64,000 nt of DNA from an uncultured Desulfosoma sp. (GTDB lineage: Bacteria > Desulfobacterota > Syntrophobacteria > Syntrophobacterales > DSM-9756), in assembly GCA_937960435.1 (NCBI GenBank), contig CALGPN010000005.1, positions 1 to 64,000 of the forward strand, in the 5' to 3' direction. Under the pieces are notes generated by a model. That model worked only from the letters and a program-made list of their open reading frames with translations, had not been told where the DNA came from and made no database searches. Numbering within the stretch: the stretch's first letter is position 1; each line of letters begins with the position of its first letter. A program made the position numbers and the translations under genes. Of this stretch, positions 8,006-16,863 are shown in pieces.

Positions 8006-9073
8006 ATGGTCGGCCGCATGCTGAGAGATTCGCCCATGAACCCATCGTTCCAACCCACGGCGTCCGTGTCTTACTGGAAAGCCGTCTGGCGCCATTTCAA
8101 GAAAAAGCGCACGGCGGTAGCGGGCCTCTGGGTGACGGTCTTTCTTGCGGCCGTGGCCGTCTTCGCCCCCGTTTTGGCCAACGATCGGCCCATTGTCGCC
8201 TCTTGGAAGGGTAAACTCGTCTTCCCCGTCCTCCAGGAGGCGCTTCGGCCGGGAAACGGCACATGGAAAGATGTGTGGGATCCCAATGTCTTTATGTTGC
8301 AACGACCTTTGGATGGTCCCGGATCATGGGCTCTGTGGCCGCCCGTCCCCTATTCCCCGTCGGAATACGACCTACTGGAAAACCTGTCCCCGCCCAGTCG
8401 AAAGCATTGGTTCGGGACCGACGATCGCGGCCGGGATGTGTTGAGCCGCATGATCCACGGCGCCCGGATTTCCCTGTCCGTGGGGTTCGTCGCCGTGGGC
8501 ATCGCTCTGCTTATCGGGATCGTTCTCGGTGGGCTGGCAGGCTATTTCGGCGGGTGGGTCGACGGGGTCATCAGCCGGCTCATCGAAATTCTTCTGACCA
8601 TTCCGACGTTTTTTCTCATTATCGCCATTATCGCCTTTTTGCCGCCGAGCATTTACAACATCATGGCGGTCATCGGCCTGACGGGCTGGACGGGCGTGGC
8701 ACGATTTGTCCGCGCCGAGTTTTTCAAGCTGAAACGGCTGGACTTCATCCAGGCTTCTGCGGCTTTGGGCGCTTCGCACGGGCGCATCATTTTTTTGCAC
8801 ATGCTGCCCAACGCCATGGCACCTGTTTTGGTTTCGGCGGTTTTCGGCATTGCCGGGGCCATCCTGACGGAATCCAGCTTGAGCTTTCTCGGCTTCGGGG
8901 TGCCGCCGCCGACCCCCAGCTGGGGGGACATCTTGAGTCAGAGTCGGGACTATATTGAATTCGCCTGGTGGCTGACCACGTTCCCGGGGCTTGCCATCTT
9001 TTTGGGCATCACGTCGTATAATCTCGTAGGGGAAGGTCTCCGGGACGCCATGGACCCGAAGCTGTTCACTTAA
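8006..9073 (+). CDS. Peptide ABC transporter permease, DppC/OppC type
   Basis: The 355-residue partner permease has a first helix near residues 45-60, then a long extracytoplasmic stretch (about 65-150) ending HWFGTDDRGRDVLSRMIHG, the family hallmark. Four or five further helices follow, with the docking loop FIQASAALGASHGRIIFLHM near 250-270. AAAGGA upstream supports the ATG at 8006; an ATG at 8038 is an alternative. No dppD/dppF-type ATPase gene follows: the next gene, after 126 bp, is xseA. The transporter therefore depends on ATPases encoded elsewhere. The periplasmic insertion is longer than in E. coli DppC. Confidence 0.9.
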   Translation: MVGRMLRDSPMNPSFQPTASVSYWKAVWRHFKKKRTAVAGLWVTVFLAAVAVFAPVLANDRPIVASWKGKLVFPVLQEALRPGNGTWKDVWDPNVFMLQRPLDGPGSWALWPPVPYSPSEYDLLENLSPPSRKHWFGTDDRGRDVLSRMIHGARISLSVGFVAVGIALLIGIVLGGLAGYFGGWVDGVISRLIEILLTIPTFFLIIAIIAFLPPSIYNIMAVIGLTGWTGVARFVRAEFFKLKRLDFIQASAALGASHGRIIFLHMLPNAMAPVLVSAVFGIAGAILTESSLSFLGFGVPPPTPSWGDILSQSRDYIEFAWWLTTFPGLAIFLGITSYNLVGEGLRDAMDPKLFT

Positions 9074-9199
9074 GCGGAAAAGATCCTCAAGGCACATCAA
9101 AGTCTTGGGATCGGCCCTGGGAGCGGGTTCGGCTCAAGTCCCTTTGACGTTTCATTCATCCCCATCGGCGGCAAGCCCTCCCGCCGTGAAAAGGAGAAA

Positions 9200-10567
9200 A
9201 TGTTTATGCCCCTGAGCGCACCCCTGAAATCTCCTCTTATCTTTACGGTCAGTGAACTGAGCGCCCGCATAAAAGGCCTGTTGGAAGCCAATTTCCCCTA
9301 TGTTTGGGTTCTGGGCGAGATTTCCAACTACAAGGTGGCCGCATCGAACCATGCTTACTTCACCTTGAAAGACGAAAAAAGCCAAATTCGGGTGGTCATG
9401 TTCCGCCCGGCCCTCACTCGCTTGAAATTTCGCCCCGGAGACGGTCTGGCCGTTGTGTGCCAAGGACGTCTGACCGTCTATGAACCCCAAGGGGCTTACC
9501 AAATCATTGCGGACGTTTTGGAGCCCCAAGGCCGCGGGGCGCTGCAGCTGGCCTTCGAGCAGCTCAAGGAAAAACTGTCCCAGGAAGGCCTGTTCGCCCA
9601 AGAGCGTAAACGCCCGCTACCCATGCGCCCCCAGCGGGTCGCCGTGGTCACATCCCCGAGCGGCGCCGCCATTCGGGACATTCTGAAGGTGTTTCAGCGA
9701 TGCCCCTTTCCTCTGACGGTCACGCTGCTTCCCGTCCGGGTTCAAGGGGACGAAGCGGCTCAGGAGATCGCCCGCGCCCTGGAAACCGTCTCGGCCCTGC
9801 AGAGGGAATTCCAGTGGGATGTGGTGCTTGTGGGCCGAGGCGGCGGCAGCCTTGAGGACCTCTGGCCGTTCAACGAGGAAATGACGGCGCGAGCCATCGC
9901 CGCATGCGCCGTTCCCGTGATTTCCGCCGTAGGGCATGAAATCGACATGACCATATCCGACATGGTGGCGGATTTTCGGGCGCCCACGCCGACGGCCGCA
10001 GCCCAGTGGGTCGTGAGCCGCCTCGAGGATGTGGAGCGGCGCGTGGCCGAGCAGTGCAAACGGCTTCGCGCCGCTTTGTCGTCACGGGTGGAACGGCTGC
10101 AAGTTCAAGTATCCCATTTGGAAAAACGACTTGTGGACCCACGTCGCCGCCTCATCGACTGGCGTTTGGCCGTGGACGATCGAATGGATCGGCTCCTTCG
10201 GGCCCTGGAGGCACGGCTCCGGTTGTGGGGCCTTCGTGCCGCCCATGCGGCCCAGAGGTTACAGCGGGTGCATCCTGAAAGAGCCCTGGCCGAAGGGCGA
10301 GGCCGCTTGGAAACCCTCTCTCGGCAACTGGTGGATCTCGAAAGGCGGGACCTGGAAAGACGCCGCCTGCAGCTCAACGGCACGGCGGCACGCCTGGAAT
10401 CCTTGAGCCCCCTGGCTGTTCTGGCTCGAGGCTATTCCCTGACGTGGAAGCTCCCTGAGGAAACTCTGGTGCGCCGAGCGGCGCAAGTGCAGCCGGGAGA
10501 CCTCGTGCGCATCCGGATGGCGGAAGGGCACGTCACCGCGGAGGTCACCGAGGCGGCCCCGTCCTGA
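9200..10567 (+). CDS. xseA: Exodeoxyribonuclease VII large subunit
   Basis: At 455 residues it matches the family length. The N-terminal OB-fold (about 10-105) contains FPYVWVLGEISNYKVAASNH, and the catalytic middle domain contains VVTSPSGAAIRDIL and GRGGGSLEDLWPFN (about 211-224). The C-terminal third is a long Arg/Leu-rich coiled coil that binds several XseB subunits. The holoenzyme degrades single-stranded DNA from both ends to oligonucleotides in mismatch repair and recombination. AAGGAG sits just before the ATG at 9200; ATG 9206 is an alternative. The small-subunit gene follows after an unusually long 260-bp gap. Confidence 0.95.
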   Translation: MFMPLSAPLKSPLIFTVSELSARIKGLLEANFPYVWVLGEISNYKVAASNHAYFTLKDEKSQIRVVMFRPALTRLKFRPGDGLAVVCQGRLTVYEPQGAYQIIADVLEPQGRGALQLAFEQLKEKLSQEGLFAQERKRPLPMRPQRVAVVTSPSGAAIRDILKVFQRCPFPLTVTLLPVRVQGDEAAQEIARALETVSALQREFQWDVVLVGRGGGSLEDLWPFNEEMTARAIAACAVPVISAVGHEIDMTISDMVADFRAPTPTAAAQWVVSRLEDVERRVAEQCKRLRAALSSRVERLQVQVSHLEKRLVDPRRRLIDWRLAVDDRMDRLLRALEARLRLWGLRAAHAAQRLQRVHPERALAEGRGRLETLSRQLVDLERRDLERRRLQLNGTAARLESLSPLAVLARGYSLTWKLPEETLVRRAAQVQPGDLVRIRMAEGHVTAEVTEAAPS

Positions 10568-10778
10568 AGCCACCTGCCGGGGGCGGGACGTTCGGATGGG
10601 CCTAAGCGTTGTTCGGCCCGTGGGCTCCGCGCCGATGGACAATCGCCCGCGGCATTTTTTCGAAGCATGGGGCTTGTTCGAAGTTAGGCTCTGCCCGTCA
10701 CGGTGGGCACCGCACTTCGGGCGGGGCGTCGGAAGGGGTACTTCTCAGCGAAATCCGAGCTTTCTGAACGAAAAAGTT

Positions 10779-10807
10779 TTGACACGATCTCAAGAAACGC
10801 GTGCCAA
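10779..10807 (+). promoter_or_regulatory. Possible promoter before xseB
   Basis: A perfect TTGACA (10779-10784) lies 17 bp from TGCCAA (10802-10807), a poor -10 box. It would start transcription about 14 bases before the xseB ATG. The 260-bp gap after xseA makes a separate promoter plausible. The rest of the gap shows no gene. Confidence 0.3.
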
Positions 10808-10827
10808 TCCCAAGAAAGGATCCGACC

Positions 10828-11112
10828 ATGGCCGGTGCCGAAGTCCAAGGCAAGACAGCGAAAAAGAAAAAGACGGAAACCTTTGAAGAGGCCATGAAAC
10901 GGCTCGAAGAAATTGTGGAAAAGCTGGAAAAGGGGGATTTGCCTCTGGAAGAAGCCATGGCCGCCTTTAGCGAAGGCGTAGGGCTCGTTCGTTTCTGCCA
11001 CGAGAAGCTCGAGGAAGCGGAAAAACAGGTCCAGATGCTGGTTCAGGGCGAAGACGGCCGCTGGGTCACCGTGCCTTTCGAGGAACCGGCGAAAGGGGAA
11101 GAGAAAACCTAG
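10828..11112 (+). CDS. xseB: Exodeoxyribonuclease VII small subunit
   Basis: The 94-residue protein contains the family core FEEAMKRLEEIVEKLEKG (about 19-36) followed by LPLEEAMAAFSEGVGLVRF, a three-helix pattern that binds the coiled coil of XseA. The first 17 residues are a lysine-rich extension (KTAKKKKTE). AAGAAAGGA precedes the ATG at 10828, and an upstream in-frame start at 10801 lacks a site. In many bacteria xseB is followed directly by ispA and dxs; here an antisense gene interrupts that order. Confidence 0.95.
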   Translation: MAGAEVQGKTAKKKKTETFEEAMKRLEEIVEKLEKGDLPLEEAMAAFSEGVGLVRFCHEKLEEAEKQVQMLVQGEDGRWVTVPFEEPAKGEEKT

Positions 11113-11138
11113 AGCTTCAAAATCTGAAACGGCAGGCC

Positions 11139-11864
11139 TTACGGGCCGGTCGCCGCCGGAGATTGGGATTCCAAGCGGCGAAGCCGCACGAGAACATCGT
11201 CGATGATTTCCTTCTGCGCGACGGCGGCCTTGAGATTCGCCTGCATATCGGCCAACTGCATGAGGACTGCCTGCCACAGTCCGTTCATCTCTTCGATCTT
11301 TCGCGTGTTAGCGGCAAGCTCCGTCTTGAATTCAACCTTCAAGGCATCCATGCGACGGGCATTGTCGGCGATGACGTCATCGATCCTTTTGTGCACCTCG
11401 TCGATGCGCCGATTGACATCGTCAAAACGTTTATTGACATCATCGAAACGCTTATCGACCTCGTCGAAACGTTTATAGACGTCATCGAAACGTTTGTAGA
11501 CGTCGTCGAAACGCTTGTTGACATCATCAATGCGCATGTTGGTATCGTCGAGGCGTTTGTTGACGTCGTCGAAACGTTTGTTGACATCGTCGAAACGTTT
11601 GTTGACATCGTCAATCCGCATGTTGGTATCGTCGAGGCGTTTGTTGAGGTTGTCCAGTCGGACATGGATTCGGGCTATTTCACCGCGTAACTCGGAGAGG
11701 CTCTGGTCGAATGAGGCTTGTCGTGCGTTGATGGATTCGAGGGCGATGCGAAACCCCGCCAATTCGCCTGTCACCGCCGCGCGGAAGGCCTTGAGTTCGT
11801 CCCGGACCTCGCCGACGATGAGATCTTTGAGTTTTTCTGCAAGTTTTTCCAATTCCATGATCAT
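11139..11864 (-). CDS. Heptad-repeat coiled-coil protein of unknown function
   Basis: The 241-residue protein is almost entirely helical. Residues about 69-166 consist of fourteen 7-residue units of the form R(F/L/I)DDVNK, with hydrophobic residues at the a and d positions, giving a long left-handed coiled coil. The N-terminus (MIMELEKLAEKLKDLIVGEV) and the C-terminal part (KMEFKTEL-like, then LQADMQANLKAAV-like) are also amphipathic. There is no signal peptide, membrane segment or cysteine. The start may be 11864 or the internal ATG at 11858. It sits antisense between xseB and ispA, two genes that are normally adjacent, which suggests later insertion. Function cannot be assigned; similar Asp/Asn-rich repeat coils are scattered in many bacteria. 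Confidence 0.75.
   Translation of the reverse strand: MIMELEKLAEKLKDLIVGEVRDELKAFRAAVTGELAGFRIALESINARQASFDQSLSELRGEIARIHVRLDNLNKRLDDTNMRIDDVNKRFDDVNKRFDDVNKRLDDTNMRIDDVNKRFDDVYKRFDDVYKRFDEVDKRFDDVNKRFDDVNRRIDEVHKRIDDVIADNARRMDALKVEFKTELAANTRKIEEMNGLWQAVLMQLADMQANLKAAVAQKEIIDDVLVRLRRLESQSPAATGP
11367..11660 (-). repeat. 21-bp in-frame tandem repeats encoding heptads
   Basis: Fourteen consecutive 21-bp units encode the heptads of the coiled-coil gene. Within them a block of four units (84 bp) is duplicated: the segment GCATGTTGGTATCGTCGAGG occurs at about 11534 and again at about 11618. This suggests recent expansion by slippage or unequal recombination. Confidence 0.85.
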
Positions 11865-12048
11865 CTCTGTCCGAAGTGGGCACGTTCTGAATCCTGACGA
11901 TCTTTTTCAATAGATATGACGAATCCACGCTACGATTTCAAGAGGACTTTCGCCGTCAAAGAACAGCTCTTTCCCGTGGGGCGCCTGAACACAATGTCTC
12001 CATTTCCCTCTGGTCTGGCCTCGTGGTTCATGTTAAAAGGAATGCCCA

Positions 12049-12978
12049 ATGCCGATGGAAAGGACTTTTTCCTTGGAATCCTTTGATCTTAAGACATATT
12101 TGGCGGAAAGGCGCCGCTGTGTGGACGAAGCCTTGGAGCGGTTTTTTCCCGCCTCGTCGGGGCTGGAAAAAACGGTTGTGGAAGCGGCCCGCTACAGTCT
12201 CTTTGCCGGCGGGAAGCGACTTCGGCCCATTTTGTGCCTCGCGGCGGCCGACGTGGCGGGAGGTTCGCGCGAAGCCGTGATGCCGGCGGCGTGCGCTTTG
12301 GAAATGGTCCACACGTACTCCCTGATCCACGATGATCTTCCTGCCATGGATAACGACGATTTCCGCCGAGGCCGCCCAACGAACCATCGGGTCTATGGAG
12401 AGGCGGTAGCCATCCTGGCCGGAGACCTCTTGTTGACGGAAGCCTTCGGCCTTTTGGCATCCCCTCATGGCCAAGCCGACCGCACCGTCCCCGCGGAACG
12501 CAGACTCCAGGCTGTGGCCATCCTGGCGCGGGCTTCGGGGGCCCAGGGCATGATCGGCGGGCAGGTCATCGATCTGGAATCCGAAACGCGCGATGTGGAT
12601 CTGGCCACAGTGGAATACATGCACATCCGCAAGACGGGAGCCCTCATCTGTGCCTCTTTGGAGATGGGAGCCGTTTTATCGGGGGCCGATCCTCAGACCA
12701 CCGAGGCCCTGGGGCGCTACGGTCGTCATCTGGGGCTGGCCTTTCAGATCACCGACGATTTGCTCGATGTGGAAGGGGATCCCGAAGTCATGGGCAAATC
12801 GATCGGCTCCGATGCGGCCAAGAACAAGAAAACCTATCCCGCCCTTCTAGGGGTGGCGCGCACGAAAGAAACGGCCCGGGATCACGTGGAATGGGCTGTG
12901 GCGACGTTGGAAAGGTTCGATCGCAAGGCCGATCCCTTGAGAGCCATCGCTCGGTATCTTCTGGTCCGGAAGGCCTGA
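12049..12978 (+). CDS. ispA: Polyprenyl (farnesyl/geranylgeranyl) diphosphate synthase
   Basis: The 309-residue enzyme has the first aspartate-rich motif HDDLPAMDNDD at about 94-104 and the second ITDDLLDVEGD at about 234-244. Both bind magnesium-diphosphate in trans-prenyltransferases. FAGGKRLRPILCLAAADVAG near 51-70 is the conserved isopentenyl-diphosphate-binding block. It condenses isopentenyl diphosphate with allylic diphosphates to C15 or C20 products for quinone and undecaprenyl synthesis. AAAAGGA precedes the ATG at 12049. dxs follows after 93 bp, the usual isoprenoid pairing. Product chain length is not certain from sequence. Confidence 0.93.
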   Translation: MPMERTFSLESFDLKTYLAERRRCVDEALERFFPASSGLEKTVVEAARYSLFAGGKRLRPILCLAAADVAGGSREAVMPAACALEMVHTYSLIHDDLPAMDNDDFRRGRPTNHRVYGEAVAILAGDLLLTEAFGLLASPHGQADRTVPAERRLQAVAILARASGAQGMIGGQVIDLESETRDVDLATVEYMHIRKTGALICASLEMGAVLSGADPQTTEALGRYGRHLGLAFQITDDLLDVEGDPEVMGKSIGSDAAKNKKTYPALLGVARTKETARDHVEWAVATLERFDRKADPLRAIARYLLVRKA

Positions 12979-13071
12979 GACATTTCCTGGACCTTCCCCC
13001 TGGAGGGTTGAAAGAGACGGGACCGGTGAAGAGCCGCGGCAAGGCGGCCATAAGAGAACGCCAACGAAACG

Positions 13072-15042
13072 GTGAAAGAAACCAACGTGGAACGCAGGTT
13101 GAACGAAAATTTAAAATCTTCCGGTGCAGGGTCATCCCTGCTGGCGACGATAGACTCCCCCAAGGATCTCAAGCGCCTGTCCATTAAGGAATTGGAAAAT
13201 CTGGCCAAAGAGATCCGTCGGCTGATCATTGAAACCACCGCGCGGACCGGGGGGCATTTGGCCCCCAACCTCGGTGTGGTGGAACTCACTTTGGCGCTCC
13301 ATTACGTCTTCGACGCCCCTAACGACCGCATCGTTTGGGATGTGGGCCATCAATGCTACACGCACAAATTGGTCACGGGCCGCCGAGACCGCTTCCATAC
13401 ACTGCGCCAATGGCAAGGCATCAGCGGCTTCCCCAAGCGGGATGAAAGCCGTTACGACGCCTTTGGGGCCGGACACGCCAGCACGTCCATCTCGGCCGCC
13501 CTGGGCATGGCCAGCGCCAAGCACCTCAAAGGATGCCCGAGCCGCATCATCGCCGTGATCGGAGACGGCAGCATGACCGGCGGCATGGCCTTCGAAGCCC
13601 TGAACCACGCGGGGGACTTGGGCCGAGACCTCATCGTCGTCCTCAACGACAATGAAATGTCCATCTCGCCCAATGTGGGGGCGTTTTCATCGTTTCTCAG
13701 CCGGAAGCTCTCCAGCCGCACGGTCATGAGCCTCAAACGGGAAGTGGAAAACACCCTTAAGGCGATCCCCGGAGTCGGGGCCAATATCGTGCAACTCCTC
13801 AAAAAGAGCGAGGAATCGTTCCTGGCGTTTTTCACTCCCGGCATGCTCTTTCAAGCGTTTCGCTTTCAGTACATCGGTCCCATCCAAGGTCATCGGCTGG
13901 ATCGCCTCATCGAAACCTTTGAAACCGCCAAAGTTCTCAAAGGTCCGGTGCTCATCCACGTCGGGACGATCAAAGGGAAGGGTTACGAACCCGCCGAATG
14001 TGACCCGGCACGGTTTCACGGCATCGGGTGTTTCGATGTGGCGACGGGGAGGACGGCGAAAGAGACCTCCGACATCCCTACCTACACGGCCGTATTCGGC
14101 CGATGCCTGACGGAACTGGCGGAAAAGGACCCTCGAATCGTGGCCATTACCGCCGCCATGCCGCAAGGGACGGGGCTGGACACTTTCGCCCGCGTCTACC
14201 CCAAGCGGTTTTTCGATGTGGGGATCGCCGAACAACACGCCGTGACCTTCGCCGCGGGACTCGCCGTAGAGGGTTATCGCCCGGTCGTGGCCGTGTATTC
14301 CACATTCCTTCAACGTGCCTACGATCAGATCGTCCATGACGTGTGTCTCCAGAACTTGCCGGTTGTTTTCGCCATGGACCGCGGCGGCCTCGTCGGGGAA
14401 GACGGGCCGACCCATCACGGCGTGTTCGATTTGTCCTATCTGCGGCACATCCCCAACATGGTGGTCATGGCACCCAAGGACGAAAACGAACTCCGCCACA
14501 TGCTGAAGACGGCTCTGCAGCACAAAGGCCCCGTGGCGCTGCGCTATCCTCGAGGCCGAGGCGTCGGCGTGGCGCTGGATTCCGAACTGAACGAACTTCC
14601 CATCGGGCGCGCCGAACTGCTCCGAGAGGGAGAGGACGTGACGCTTGTGGCGGTGGGGGCGTCCGTGATGGAAGCGGCAGAGGCGGCGGAACTTCTTGCC
14701 GGGGAAGGGATCGAGGCGGCCGTCATCAACGCACGGTTCATCAAACCCCTGGACGCGGACCTCATCGCCCGGTGGGCGCAAAGGACTTCCCTGCTGGTCA
14801 CGGTGGAAGAAAATGTGCGACAGGGCGGCTTTGGCAGCGCCGTCCTAGAAGCTTTGACCGAAGAAGGCCTCATGCCCAAGCGTTTTGTCCGCTTGGGTGT
14901 TCCCGACGCTTTTGTTCCCCATGGGAGTTTGCGGCAGCTCCGCAAGGAACTGGGGCTGGATGCGGAAGGCATCGCCTGGAGCGTCCGTGAGGCTTTGGCC
15001 GCGCCCCAAACGCATGGCGTCCCGATCCGAGCGGTTAGATAA
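13072..15042 (+). CDS. dxs: 1-deoxy-D-xylulose-5-phosphate synthase
   Basis: The 656-residue thiamine-diphosphate enzyme catalyses the first step of the MEP isoprenoid pathway, joining pyruvate and glyceraldehyde 3-phosphate. Visible hallmarks are [15 protein letters not shown], the ThDP motif [18 protein letters not shown] starting near residue 164, LNDNEMSIS, and the catalytic Glu387 in DVGIAEQHA. The pyrimidine-binding and C-terminal transketolase domains are complete (for example [17 protein letters not shown]). The start is a GTG at 13072; a second GTG at 13087 is also possible and would shorten the protein by five residues. The tail overlaps tlyA by 29 bp, indicating coupled expression. 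Confidence 0.97.
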   Translation: MKETNVERRLNENLKSSGAGSSLLATIDSPKDLKRLSIKELENLAKEIRRLIIETTARTGGHLAPNLGVVELTLALHYVFDAPNDRIVWDVGHQCYTHKLVTGRRDRFHTLRQWQGISGFPKRDESRYDAFGAGHASTSISAALGMASAKHLKGCPSRIIAVIGDGSMTGGMAFEALNHAGDLGRDLIVVLNDNEMSISPNVGAFSSFLSRKLSSRTVMSLKREVENTLKAIPGVGANIVQLLKKSEESFLAFFTPGMLFQAFRFQYIGPIQGHRLDRLIETFETAKVLKGPVLIHVGTIKGKGYEPAECDPARFHGIGCFDVATGRTAKETSDIPTYTAVFGRCLTELAEKDPRIVAITAAMPQGTGLDTFARVYPKRFFDVGIAEQHAVTFAAGLAVEGYRPVVAVYSTFLQRAYDQIVHDVCLQNLPVVFAMDRGGLVGEDGPTHHGVFDLSYLRHIPNMVVMAPKDENELRHMLKTALQHKGPVALRYPRGRGVGVALDSELNELPIGRAELLREGEDVTLVAVGASVMEAAEAAELLAGEGIEAAVINARFIKPLDADLIARWAQRTSLLVTVEENVRQGGFGSAVLEALTEEGLMPKRFVRLGVPDAFVPHGSLRQLRKELGLDAEGIAWSVREALAAPQTHGVPIRAVR

Positions 15043-15811
15043 GCTTCTTGTCCAACGCGGCTTGACCCCTAGCCGGGAAAAAGCCCAGGCGCTCATTTTG
15101 TCCGGCTGCGTGTGGGTCGATGGACATCCTGTGACCCAATCGGGTCAAAAGGTTCGCGACGACGCGCTCATTGAGCTCCATGGTCAGGATCATCCCTATG
15201 TGAGCCGCGGGGGAGTGAAGCTCGCCCATGCTCTGGATACCTTCGGGCTGGAGGTGAAGGGGTTTGTGGCCATGGACGTGGGGGCGTCCACAGGGGGGTT
15301 TACGGACTGTCTGCTCCAACGGGGGGCCCGAAAGGTCTACGCCGTGGATGTGGGCTATGGGCAATTGGCCTGGAAGCTGCGGCAGGACCCCAGGGTCGTT
15401 GTCCTGGAACGACAAAACATCCGTTACCTGGATCCCGTCAAAATCCCCGAACCTCTCCAGTGTGCCGTTATCGACGTGTCTTTCATCTCCCTGAGGCTGG
15501 TTCTCCCCAAGGTCGCGGCATTTCTGCCGAAAGAAAGCGTTCTGGTGGCCCTCATCAAACCCCAGTTCGAGGCCGGCCGGGAACACGTGGGGAAAGGAGG
15601 GGTGGTCAAAGATCCGGCCGTGCACGAAGAGGTGTGCCGATCGGTCGCCGGCGCGGCTGAAAACCTGGGCTTCGAGGTCTTGGGGATCACCCCCTCCCCC
15701 ATTCTCGGCCCCAAGGGCAACCGCGAGTTTCTCTTGGCCGCCCGACGCCGTAAACTTCCCACAGTTTCGGTGCAAGAGGACGGCATGGCGCACCGAGAAC
15801 AGCCGACATGA
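15014..15811 (+). CDS. tlyA: TlyA-family rRNA 2'-O-methyltransferase / hemolysin A homologue
   Basis: The 265-residue protein has an N-terminal S4 RNA-binding domain ([20 protein letters not shown], about 6-25) and a FtsJ-like methyltransferase domain. SAM motif [16 protein letters not shown], is near 87-101, followed by [16 protein letters not shown]. TlyA enzymes methylate ribose positions in 16S and 23S rRNA. The ATG at 15014 lies inside the dxs 3' end in another frame; longer frames upstream would add dxs antiframe sequence without S4 homology. The stop overlaps the rlmH start (ATGA). The ispA-dxs-tlyA linkage is common. Confidence 0.93.
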   Translation: MASRSERLDKLLVQRGLTPSREKAQALILSGCVWVDGHPVTQSGQKVRDDALIELHGQDHPYVSRGGVKLAHALDTFGLEVKGFVAMDVGASTGGFTDCLLQRGARKVYAVDVGYGQLAWKLRQDPRVVVLERQNIRYLDPVKIPEPLQCAVIDVSFISLRLVLPKVAAFLPKESVLVALIKPQFEAGREHVGKGGVVKDPAVHEEVCRSVAGAAENLGFEVLGITPSPILGPKGNREFLLAARRRKLPTVSVQEDGMAHREQPT

Positions 15812-16281
15812 AGATCCATTTCGTTTTTGTGGGGAAGACCGCTTTCCCGGAAATCCAGAGGGGCATCGATCGTTATCTGGAAAGGATCGGCCACTATGCT
15901 CGCGTCGACGTCCATGTGGTGCGGCCGGAACGCATCGGAGCCAAGGGCGATGAGGATCTTATCCGGGAAAAGGAAGGGCGTCGCATTGTGGATTTGGTCT
16001 CGGGAAAAGGGATTTTGATCGCCTGGGACGAAAAAGGAGCCCCGATTTCTTCCGAAGACTACGCCCATTTCTTGGAGCGCATGGCCAATGACGGAACCGA
16101 TCTATGGTTGGTGATCGGTGGGCCTCTAGGCCTTTCCTACGGGGTCAAGCAGTTGGCCCGTCACGTGTTTTCCCTTTCGGCCATGACTTTTCCCCATGAC
16201 CTGGCGCGGCTCATAGTGGCGGAACAAACCTATCGGGCGCTCACCATCTTGCGCGGAGAACCTTACCACAAGGGAAGCTGA
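15808..16281 (+). CDS. rlmH: 23S rRNA (pseudouridine1915-N3)-methyltransferase RlmH
   Basis: The 157-residue SPOUT-class protein has the complete knot region: WLVIGGPLGLSYGVKQLA at about 99-116 and SLSAMTFPHDLARLIVAEQ at about 123-141, which form the SAM-binding trefoil knot and the dimer interface. The C-terminal Tyr/His-containing tail (GEPYHKGS) is the conserved RlmH ending that reaches the partner active site. It methylates pseudouridine 1915 in helix 69 of assembled ribosomes. It starts within the tlyA stop codon. Confidence 0.96.
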   Translation: MKIHFVFVGKTAFPEIQRGIDRYLERIGHYARVDVHVVRPERIGAKGDEDLIREKEGRRIVDLVSGKGILIAWDEKGAPISSEDYAHFLERMANDGTDLWLVIGGPLGLSYGVKQLARHVFSLSAMTFPHDLARLIVAEQTYRALTILRGEPYHKGS

Positions 16282-16319
16282 GGCGCTGGACAATCCCCTG
16301 GGGATTTTTGACGGAAAGA

Positions 16320-16343
16320 GGGCGCATGAGTCTGCGCCCCTTT
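16320..16343 (+). terminator. Hairpin with T-rich tail after rlmH
   Basis: GGGCGCA (16320-16326) pairs with TGCGCCC (16333-16339) around TGAGTC and is followed by CTTTC. A smaller hairpin, AATCC/GGATT with a T5 tail, lies just upstream (16292-16308). Together they probably end the ispA-dxs-tlyA-rlmH transcript. Confidence 0.5.
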
Positions 16344-16426
16344 CACGGGCGGTACACCAGCTCTTCATTTTCAGGCACCGGCGAACATCTCATGCCGCCG
16401 GGCTCTCAGAACCCCTCGCCGGAGGC

Positions 16427-16645
16427 TCACACGGCGATGACTTCGGTGACGGACGGAACTTCCTGCTTGATGATCCGCTCCACCCCCGCTTTGAGGGTCA
16501 TCTGGCTCATGGGGCACCCATGGCAAGCTCCAACGAGGCGCACCTTCACTACGGAGCCCTCCACGTCCACCAACTCCACATTACCCCCATCTCTTTGCAA
16601 CATGGGGCGAATCTTCGACAAGGCTTTTTCCACTTGATCCCGCAT
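16427..16645 (-). CDS. NifU C-terminal-domain (NFU) iron-sulfur carrier protein
   Basis: At 72 residues this is a stand-alone NFU domain. The core GACHGCPMSQMTL contains the CxxC pair (Cys41, Cys44) that bridges a [4Fe-4S] cluster between two subunits. Such proteins carry assembled clusters to target apoproteins, a heavy load in a sulfate reducer. The ATG at 16645 follows GGGAGAGAG at good distance; an in-frame ATG at 16663 lacks one. It is transcribed alone, leftward, divergent from hpt. Confidence 0.9.
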   Translation of the reverse strand: MRDQVEKALSKIRPMLQRDGGNVELVDVEGSVVKVRLVGACHGCPMSQMTLKAGVERIIKQEVPSVTEVIAV

Positions 16646-16684
16646 CGTCTCTCTCCCTTCCATTCAAAGTCACTGTTGCCTTCT

Positions 16685-16713
16685 TTAATAAGACTTCGTT
16701 CGCCATAAGGCAA
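16685..16713 (-). promoter_or_regulatory. Possible promoter of the NFU gene
   Basis: On the minus strand TTGCCT (16708-16713) and TATTAA (16685-16690) are 17 bp apart. Transcription would start about 30 bases before the ATG at 16645. Confidence 0.4.
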
Positions 16714-16783
16714 ACGTTTAACCGCCCCAGGCAGTACGGTTTCTTATTGTGAATAGTTTTGAACAGTTATCACGACGAGACAA

Positions 16784-16812
16784 TTGACCTTTCGGTTTTT
16801 TTCCGCTACGCT
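16784..16812 (+). promoter_or_regulatory. Possible sigma-70 promoter of hpt
   Basis: TTGACC (16784-16789) and TACGCT (16807-16812) are separated by 17 bp. The predicted start lies about 45 bases before the hpt ATG. Confidence 0.45.
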
Positions 16813-16863
16813 GCGAACCGCTTGCCCGTGGCGATCCGAAAGAGGGCGGGAGAAAGGATTCTC

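Noticed and set aside
11367..11660. Regular 21-bp repeats, considered as a CRISPR array
   Set aside because: The repeats are contiguous with no spacers and stay in one reading frame of a coiled-coil gene.
16320..16420. A tRNA gene suspected near the rlmH terminator hairpins
   Set aside because: No acceptor stem, anticodon arm or GTTCGA arm could be assembled; the hairpins explain the structure.
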